From: Fimbriiglobus sp.
GTDB taxonomy: Bacteria > Planctomycetota > Planctomycetia > Gemmatales > Gemmataceae
Length of the DNA stretch: 38,332 nt
Direction: 5' to 3'
Assembly (NCBI GenBank): GCA_025351325.1
Contig: JANXWE010000243.1
Coordinates: 1-38,332, forward strand
Every line of letters begins with the position of its first letter. Positions within the stretch are counted from its first letter, which is position 1. The position numbers and the translations under genes were made by a program. Of the stretch, positions 32,376-38,332 are shown one piece after another. A model generated the notes under the pieces. That model saw only the letters and a program-made list of their open reading frames with translations, had not been told where the DNA came from and ran no database searches.

Positions 32376-35103
32376 CCCGTCTGTTGTCGTCTCAACACCC
32401 ATTCCGCAAGGCCCGCTTCCAGTGCCGTGGCTCGCGAAGATCGACCCCCCGGCCTCCACAGATTTCCCAGCGTCTGGCTTCATCGGCCTTGAAAAGACGT
32501 ACCAACAGATTGATCAATCCCATTTTGGGGGACGGCACATTGTCCATCTCACCGGTGAGACCGGTCAGTTAGGCATGACTCCGAGGATTCGAGATATCCA
32601 CAGCGGCAAAGTGGTTGGGGATCTCCCAATGAATTACGGAACTTTTCCCGTGAGCGTTGATGGTAAACGTGTCGCGGCTGTTTTGGCCGTGCCACCGCCG
32701 CTAGGCTCGCCAAAGAATACTCCGAACACCGCTGAAATTGCAATTGTCGAAATCGAAGGTCTCAAAACGTTGCGGAAGCTCCCCGTCTACCCCGGCATGA
32801 TGTGGCGTGACTTCGGCAAAAATCCTGATCTACTGTACATGGGTATGAGTGGGCCAAACGGTTGGAGCGTCATGGTCGCCGATTTGAAACCCGAAATCCC
32901 CGTCGTGCGATCCGTTCCCCTGAGTCGCCGGCAAGGGCGGACGGGCGGTCACGTCGCAGTCAGTCCGAATCGTTCCTACATGGCGTACTGCTGCGAACGA
33001 CACGTGGAAGTGTTTGATACGACCACGAACACTTCGGCCGGAATCGTGGAGGTATCGGGCCAAGTCGGACGCTGTGTGTTCTCCGCCGACGGCAAAGAGT
33101 TATTGGTGATCTCCACGTTGTCGTCGGACGGTCGCCCGGTGGCTGCCAGTGAAACGATCCCGTTCCAGTGGACGACTTTTTCGATGACCGATGGCCGCGA
33201 ATTGCGCAAAGTCGAAGGAACGGCGAATCTGAATTTTGACGGCGGCAAACTCAGTGCCGGGCCGGATGCCGAATCGGTGATTCAGAACCTCAACTTGTAC
33301 GACATCCGTTTCGGTGCTCAGTACGGCACCATCCACAAACGCCTGATCGGGTGGCTCGACGCCGAACGGATCATCATCCACGATGCCGAAACCTTTCAGT
33401 TGAAGGTCACCAAGTTCGATCCAGCCAAGCTCGAGGCGGGCCACGCCGAACTGCGTCGACTCCTGGGAGAACGGCCGCCGACCACGACGCCCGACACCAA
33501 GGATCTCCAACTCGTCTCGATTGACAAACCGGTTTGGAGTGTGCCGGTGGAAGCCGTGCCGAAACGGGCGGACGATGCGTACACGTCGTCTCCTACCACT
33601 CCCAATTCTGGCAGTGAATACCTTTACCCTCGTGCCGATGCCGTGGCTTGGTCAGCCATCGGCTTACAAAAAGAAACCGTGCCGCGCCTGCGATACTCGA
33701 TGAATTGGAAAAAGATTACTGCCAGCGGTGACCAAGGGAAGCCCATCGAATTGTGGCCATGCGCACTCGAACCAGGCGATGTTCCCACCCAATTTGGATT
33801 GGGTTGGTTGAAAGTCGATCAGACGGCGGCGTGCGATAAGGTCGCACTCCGCGATCCGAAAAACCTCGGACGCATCGACATCTGGGACGACGCCGGAAAA
33901 CGGCTCACCGGATTCCCCGTCGCAGAGAGTGGAGCGGAAGTCTCCTGGCTCGCCTGGGCCAAAGGCGACCGTTTGTTGACGCTGGCCGATGGCAAACTCA
34001 CCGGCTGGGAGGGCCCCAAAGCCAAGGCCCTGTTCCGCACCAACAGCACGTATACCAGCGTATTCTTGGCGCCGACGCGGAAATGGATCGCCTGTGTCGC
34101 CGACAAACAAATCGACTTTATCGAAACCGAATCCGGCAAGTTGCTCGGTCGCGTGGCTCCGCCTAGCTCTGCCGGAGACTGGCCCGCGCTCGGGATCTCG
34201 CAAGACGGTCAACGGTTCTTCGCTGCTCGATCAAAGTCCGCTGCCAATGCCCAATCGGGGGCACCGGCGCAGTTCGAATACGTCACGTGGGATCTGCGAA
34301 CCGGCGAACAAGGTGGGGCCAACACGGCCTACGGAGTTTGCAAAATGCGACCCGGCACCGTGATCCACGAATGGAACCCCAAACAATGGCTCATCGGCAA
34401 CGATATTCTCGATCACGATTGCAACACCACCACCCTGACACTCACCTTGCCCACGGATGCCGACACATTCCCGATGGCTTACTTCGGGGATCGTCTCTGG
34501 TTCCCGGTTGCGGGTAGACAGAACGTAGGTACTGGACGTTCCGCAACGATGCTGACAAGTAAACGAATCCCGGCAGACATGGTGAACCCACCGACAATCA
34601 AACCTGCCGATATTGTGTTCCGACCCGGCACCAAGGTCAAAGTCACGGCGAACATGGGCAATGACGACCGGAACACCGTCGTGAAGGGGAGATATGAGGC
34701 CGCGCTCCGCAGCGAAGGTTTTGCCATCGGCGACGGTGGTTGGACAGTGGAAATCAATGGGAGCTCAATCGACACTGGCGACAAAATTACGTTTGCGGTC
34801 GGGTCGGAAGTTTCTGTGCCATCCGCCAATGGAAGTGCCCGACTCATCTCCCCGGACGGCACAATCGTGGGCCTGACTTCGTTCGGTGGCACGTTCGGTC
34901 GCACCCGCAGCAAGTACTACATCAGCACTGGCTCGGGCGGTACATCGACCCAATACAATTTCGGCGGGCGCAATCCTAAAGCGGCCATGCTCGAGGAAGC
35001 GTGGGAAGATGCCATGATCAGCTTCACTCCCAAATTCCCGCACATTTTGGCGAACATCGAAGGCAAGCTCACCGAGCTGCCCATCGCAGTGGGGGTGAAG
35101 TAG
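32344..35103 (+). CDS. WD40-like/beta-propeller protein, likely the 3' part of the same gene
   Basis: A 919-residue frame from the ATG at 32344. Repeated blade-like segments are visible, for example GHVAVSPNRSYMAYCCERHV, CVFSADGKELLVIS and LAWAKGDRLLTLADGKLTGW, in several sets. The last 150 residues form an extra beta-rich region (FRPGTKVKVTANMG; GDKITFAVGSEVSV). There is no signal peptide or strong ribosome site before 32344, and the start sits inside the zinc-ribbon frame, which fits a frameshift. If joined, the membrane helix would tether the propeller outside the cytoplasm. Alone it would be cytoplasmic. Function unknown; protein-protein contact is the usual role of such propellers. Confidence 0.75.
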   Translation: MLLRLNKNGSDPSVVVSTPIPQGPLPVPWLAKIDPPASTDFPASGFIGLEKTYQQIDQSHFGGRHIVHLTGETGQLGMTPRIRDIHSGKVVGDLPMNYGTFPVSVDGKRVAAVLAVPPPLGSPKNTPNTAEIAIVEIEGLKTLRKLPVYPGMMWRDFGKNPDLLYMGMSGPNGWSVMVADLKPEIPVVRSVPLSRRQGRTGGHVAVSPNRSYMAYCCERHVEVFDTTTNTSAGIVEVSGQVGRCVFSADGKELLVISTLSSDGRPVAASETIPFQWTTFSMTDGRELRKVEGTANLNFDGGKLSAGPDAESVIQNLNLYDIRFGAQYGTIHKRLIGWLDAERIIIHDAETFQLKVTKFDPAKLEAGHAELRRLLGERPPTTTPDTKDLQLVSIDKPVWSVPVEAVPKRADDAYTSSPTTPNSGSEYLYPRADAVAWSAIGLQKETVPRLRYSMNWKKITASGDQGKPIELWPCALEPGDVPTQFGLGWLKVDQTAACDKVALRDPKNLGRIDIWDDAGKRLTGFPVAESGAEVSWLAWAKGDRLLTLADGKLTGWEGPKAKALFRTNSTYTSVFLAPTRKWIACVADKQIDFIETESGKLLGRVAPPSSAGDWPALGISQDGQRFFAARSKSAANAQSGAPAQFEYVTWDLRTGEQGGANTAYGVCKMRPGTVIHEWNPKQWLIGNDILDHDCNTTTLTLTLPTDADTFPMAYFGDRLWFPVAGRQNVGTGRSATMLTSKRIPADMVNPPTIKPADIVFRPGTKVKVTANMGNDDRNTVVKGRYEAALRSEGFAIGDGGWTVEINGSSIDTGDKITFAVGSEVSVPSANGSARLISPDGTIVGLTSFGGTFGRTRSKYYISTGSGGTSTQYNFGGRNPKAAMLEEAWEDAMISFTPKFPHILANIEGKLTELPIAVGVK

Positions 35104-35682
35104 CCGTTCCGGAATATTTGAATCGGTGCGTCTCGAAGCTGGCGTCTTGTTTCGGCCCGCACGGCCGTCTAGAATTCGATTGCCTCTGCGGTGTTCGTGA
35201 CGAGCGTTTGTCTTTTGGTGAACCTACAAAAACCGTCCGAGTGGCCTTCTCAAAACACCTGCGGCCTGCAAGCCCATCCCGACTCGCAAGAGCCGGATTG
35301 TAGTGGGATCCAGCAATCGGGTGTGAGGTCACCTCTTCAATGGCGGGTTCCCGAAGGTTGTCTCGGACGGCACAGGTGGAGGTATTTTTTATTTTGTGGA
35401 ACGATTCTTCTCCGGAGATTCACACTCGCCCTAGTTCGCGCCCCTGTAACGCTTTCCGTCGTTGCATCGATCCCGAAGTCGTGTTAATTTTTTGCAACAG
35501 CGACCCTTGACGATCCCGAATTAGGACAGCCAGATGACCAAAAACTGCATGATTTTCAGGCACAATCGTTAGAATTGGATTGACAGCGACTTGTCGGTAA
35601 GTTGTCCTTGTATGATCCTAAGCGATCGCTAATCTATGGCCGAGCGAGCAACCCAAATCGTGAACGCATCGGAGCCAATGGG
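35104..35682. other. Non-coding or decayed stretch downstream of the propeller gene
   Basis: About 580 bases with several short frames but none with a good start, ribosome site or recognisable motif. No repeat or tRNA-like fold stands out. A TTGACA at about 35579 and TATGAT at about 35611 are too far apart to be a clear promoter pair. Confidence 0.4.
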
Positions 35683-36010
35683 ATGACGGAACCGATCCAC
35701 CAAGATCGTCTCGACGACATGTCTCCTTGTTCCACTCGCACTGCTGAGCTGTTCTGCCGCAGCGTGCTGTACTGGCTTTCTCGTTGCACCACTCTTCAGA
35801 AATAATCGACTACCGCAGGATTGGGCAGTCTGCCTGATTACTGCGAACGGAACCACCACGGTCACTGGCCGACTCGATCTCACGCTGCGCAAGATGTGCG
35901 GCACGCAAGGATGCTCAACCCATCCGTCGGCAACGCTTTCGCCGATCGGTCGGGATGAGTTCGAGTCAATTGTGCCAGTCGTGGGGCCGAGACAGGGATG
36001 TCACCGGCCG
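35683..36010 (+). pseudogene. Possible frameshifted small lipoprotein gene
   Basis: An ATG at 35683 is preceded by GGAG eight bases upstream. In its own frame it makes only a 40-residue peptide of no known type. If one base (A35686) is skipped, the frame from 35687 reads M-RNRSTKIVSTTCLLVPLA, continuing into a hydrophobic segment with LLSC, a basic-then-hydrophobic leader typical of a lipoprotein. The frame stays open about 168 codons, past a strong terminator at 36011-36050 and into metH, so the natural stop also seems lost. No family is recognised in the downstream part (TVTGRLDLTLRKMCGTQGC). It could be chance open frame in GC-rich DNA. Confidence 0.3.
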
Positions 36011-36050
36011 GCCGACCCGCTTCATGGATGGAGCGGGTCGGCTCTTTTTA
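36011..36050 (+). terminator. Intrinsic terminator upstream of metH
   Basis: GCCGACCCGCT (36011-36021) and AGCGGGTCGGC (36032-36042) form a perfect 11-bp stem with a ten-base loop, followed by TCTTTTTA. It implies a transcript ending here that must start upstream, in the stretch with no intact gene. Confidence 0.85.
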
Positions 36051-36147
36051 TGCGCCGTCGAATTCGGTCGTTCGTTTCCGTCGACTCGATCTCCTATCCT
36101 AATCAGTACTGTCGAACTGCGGATTTTGAACTTCGAGCGATGTTGCC

Positions 36148-38332
36148 ATGCCCAAGGATTTTCTCACTCTGGCCCGCGAACGCGTTTTGATTCTCGACGG
36201 CGGTATGGGAACCAGCCTGCACCGCTACAAACCGACCGACGCCGATTGGGGCTTCTCCCCCAATGGTAAGTCGCTGCTGAACTTGTCCGACTCGTTGGTG
36301 TATACCCACCCCGAATGGATTCGAGACATTCACCGCGGTTTCTTCGAAGCGGGCTGCGACGGCATCGAAACGAATACGTTCAATGCCACACAGATCGTCC
36401 TCGACGAATTCGGCATGGGCGACAAGCTCGAAGAAATCAACCGCTTGAACATTCGCCTCGCTCGGGGAGTCGCGCAGGATTATTCGACTTCGGATCGACC
36501 ACGGTTCGTCATCGGCTCCGTCGGGCCGGGCACGAAAATGCCTTCGCTCACCGATCCGTCCATCTACGCCGATTTCGACAAACTGGCTGAAGCGTACCGC
36601 CGGCAACTCCAGATCATGATCGAAGAGCGTGTCGATGTCATCTTGATCGAGACCTGCTTCGACGTGCTCCAAGCGAAGTGCATCGCCATCACCGCCATCG
36701 AAGAGTTGAAACGTGCCGGGGTGCGGCTGCCCCTCATGGTGCAGCTCACGATCATCGACCAGAACAAGAAGATGCTGCCGGGCACTGACATCCCGGCCGC
36801 GCTGGTGGCATTGAACCCCATCGACGAGATCGACGTCATCGGTATGAACTGCGGTGTCGGCCCCGACTTGATGCTCGACGACATTCGCCACCTCAGCCGG
36901 CACTGCTCGAAGTTGCTCAGTGCGTTGCCGAATGCCGGGATGCCCCAAACGCGCGGTGACGAAACCTACTTTCCACTCGATCCCGCCGGGTTAGCCAATT
37001 GGCTCGAACGGTTCGTGGTCGAGTTCGGCGTGAACATCATCGGTGGCTGCTGCGGCACCACCAAAGAGCATCTCGCGGCGGTCGTCGCGCAACTGAATGG
37101 GAAGAAGCGGGCCACCCGGAAGCCGACCTACTTGGCGGCCGTGTCGAGTTTGCAAAGTTCGCAAGATCTCTACGTCGATCAGCGACCGTTGTTGGTGGGC
37201 GAGCGCACCAACACGAACGGCTCGCGGAAGTTCAAGCAGCTTCTCGAAAAGGACGACTGGCACGGCTTGGTCGAAATGGCCAAAGAGCAAGAACGCGAAG
37301 GCGTCCACATCCTCGATGTTTGCGTCGATTACGTCGGCCGCGACGGTGTTCGCGACATCAAAGAAGTCGTCAAGCGTTACAACGAAGTCGTCACCGTTCC
37401 GTTGATGCTCGACAGCACGGAACTGCCCGTCATCGAAGCGGCACTCAAGCTGTGCAGCGGTAAGACGATCATCAATTCGATCAACTTGGAAGATGGCCGC
37501 AAAACGCTCGACCCGAAGACGATCCTCGCCAAGAAATACGGTGCGGCCCTGGTGGCACTCACCATCGATGAAGTCGGTCAAGCAGACACGGCACAGTGGA
37601 AGTTCGATGTGGCTAAACGCATCTACGACATCGTCGTGGATGAGTACAAGATCCCGCCATCCGACTTGATGTTCGATCCGCTAGTCTTCCCCGTCTCCAC
37701 GGGGCAGGAACAAACGCGCAAGAGTGCTATCGCCACCTTCGACGCCATCCGGCTGATCAAGAAGAACTTGCCGGGTGCACTCACGCACATCGGCTTAAGC
37801 AATTGCAGCTTCGGGCTGGCACCGTACACCCGCCAAGTGCTGAACTCCGTCTACCTGCACTACGCCCTCGAAGCAGGTTGCGATTCGGCGATCCTGCACG
37901 CGGCCAAGATCATGCCGCTGGCAAGTATCGATGCTGTCGGGATGGAGTTGTCACGCCGCTTGTTGTTCGATGAACGTGTCTTCGACGACGCGGGCAACTG
38001 CATCGAAGATCCTCTGCAAATGATCATCGAGCATTACGCCGACAAGAAGACCGTGTCGAAAAAAGGGCAGTCGCTCGGCGACACGGTCGAAGAACGGTTG
38101 CGGCAAGCGGTCATCCAAGGGCGACGCGAGTCGCTGTACGTCGACCTGGACTTGGCCCGCGAAAAATACACGCCGATCGAGATCATCAACCGGGTGCTAC
38201 TCGAAGGGATGAAAGTCGTCGGCGAACTCTTCGGCAGCGGGCAAATGCAACTGCCGTTCGTGCTCCAATCGGCCGAGGTGATGAAGGCCTCCGTGGCTTA
38301 CCTCGAAAAATTCATGGAGAAAGTCGAAGGGG
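36148..38332 (+). CDS. metH: Cobalamin-dependent methionine synthase, 5' part (cut by window edge)
   Basis: Methyl transfer from 5-methyltetrahydrofolate via cobalamin to homocysteine. The visible 728 codons begin MPKDFLTLARERVLILDGGM. The homocysteine-binding zinc barrel (about 1-320) shows ETNTFNATQ, GMNCGVGPD and IIGGCCGTTKEH, with the zinc cysteines. The pterin-binding barrel follows (LLVGERTNTNGSRKF; LDVCVDYVGRD; PLMLDSTE). The cap region of the B12 domain begins near residue 640 (EIINRVLLEGMKVVGELFG, then LPFVLQSAEVMKAS). The B12-binding and activation domains would lie beyond the window. The start at 36148 has only a weak ribosome site. I see no cobalamin or SAM riboswitch in the 97 bases between it and the terminator. 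Confidence 0.95.
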   Translation, partial: MPKDFLTLARERVLILDGGMGTSLHRYKPTDADWGFSPNGKSLLNLSDSLVYTHPEWIRDIHRGFFEAGCDGIETNTFNATQIVLDEFGMGDKLEEINRLNIRLARGVAQDYSTSDRPRFVIGSVGPGTKMPSLTDPSIYADFDKLAEAYRRQLQIMIEERVDVILIETCFDVLQAKCIAITAIEELKRAGVRLPLMVQLTIIDQNKKMLPGTDIPAALVALNPIDEIDVIGMNCGVGPDLMLDDIRHLSRHCSKLLSALPNAGMPQTRGDETYFPLDPAGLANWLERFVVEFGVNIIGGCCGTTKEHLAAVVAQLNGKKRATRKPTYLAAVSSLQSSQDLYVDQRPLLVGERTNTNGSRKFKQLLEKDDWHGLVEMAKEQEREGVHILDVCVDYVGRDGVRDIKEVVKRYNEVVTVPLMLDSTELPVIEAALKLCSGKTIINSINLEDGRKTLDPKTILAKKYGAALVALTIDEVGQADTAQWKFDVAKRIYDIVVDEYKIPPSDLMFDPLVFPVSTGQEQTRKSAIATFDAIRLIKKNLPGALTHIGLSNCSFGLAPYTRQVLNSVYLHYALEAGCDSAILHAAKIMPLASIDAVGMELSRRLLFDERVFDDAGNCIEDPLQMIIEHYADKKTVSKKGQSLGDTVEERLRQAVIQGRRESLYVDLDLAREKYTPIEIINRVLLEGMKVVGELFGSGQMQLPFVLQSAEVMKASVAYLEKFMEKVEG

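Noticed and set aside
35944-35985. T-loop-like GTTCGAGTC at about 35958, checked as a possible tRNA
   Set aside because: The flanking bases do not pair as a T stem and no anticodon arm or acceptor stem can be drawn.
36051-36147. Possible cobalamin or SAM riboswitch before metH
   Set aside because: Only 97 bases lie between the terminator and the ATG, with no B12 box or S-box-like sequence visible.

Overview
The window looks like a chromosomal segment of a GC-rich planctomycete, most likely Gemmatales/Gemmataceae-like. The inference rests on gene content: a DUF1559 pseudopilin-like protein with a C-terminal H-X9-DG block, an ECF sigma factor of the planctomycete-expanded type followed by a Ser/Thr kinase start, a ceramidase-like exported protein, a zinc-ribbon/membrane/beta-propeller protein, an STN-domain exported protein and many small lipoproteins. 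Shine-Dalgarno motifs (GGAG, AGGAG) are common. No tRNA, rRNA, CRISPR array, transposase or phage gene was seen.

Layout. 1-2335 (minus): rny -> ECF sigma -> kinase start, tightly packed. 2807-4791 (plus): DUF1559 protein and two lipoproteins, with a hairpin terminator between the lipoproteins. 4795-7509 (minus): DUF1028 -> archease -> RtcB, an RNA-ligation operon with a 27-bp near-perfect inverted repeat between archease and RtcB. 7592-14057 (minus): outer-membrane factor -> periplasmic adaptor -> RND pump of heavy-metal type, then an exported glutathione peroxidase-like protein with its own terminator. 14283-17428 (plus): Gfo/Idh oxidoreductase, lipoprotein, TruD. 17406-22226 (minus): HemE -> HtrA-like protease -> sugar-isomerase-like TIM barrel -> ceramidase-like protein. 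22353-24004 (plus): LURP-one-like protein and M24 peptidase, almost overlapping. 24011-25348 (minus): AtuA-like protein. 25491-26813 (plus): an aminotransferase-fold protein without the PLP lysine. 26810-31193: STN-domain protein, anchored hypothetical, LigD-phosphoesterase-like protein, Cys-rich small protein, and a TrhO-RluA fusion. 31539-35103 (plus): Gly-rich RRM protein, zinc-ribbon protein and a large propeller protein that are probably one frameshifted gene. 35104-36147: about 1 kb without a convincing intact gene, holding a possible decayed lipoprotein gene and a strong terminator. 36148-end (plus): metH, cut by the window edge.

How genes work together. A recurring theme is RNA metabolism: RNase Y, RtcB/archease, TruD, TrhO fused to an RluA-like domain, and an RRM protein. 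The tripartite efflux system is a complete trans-envelope pump. The most unusual items are enzyme folds with missing catalytic residues (aminotransferase without Lys; RluA domain without Asp and shortened), a palindrome carried in frame inside the RND pump gene, and two likely frameshifts (about 32,360 and about 35,686). I found no single multi-gene system that I can call new with confidence.
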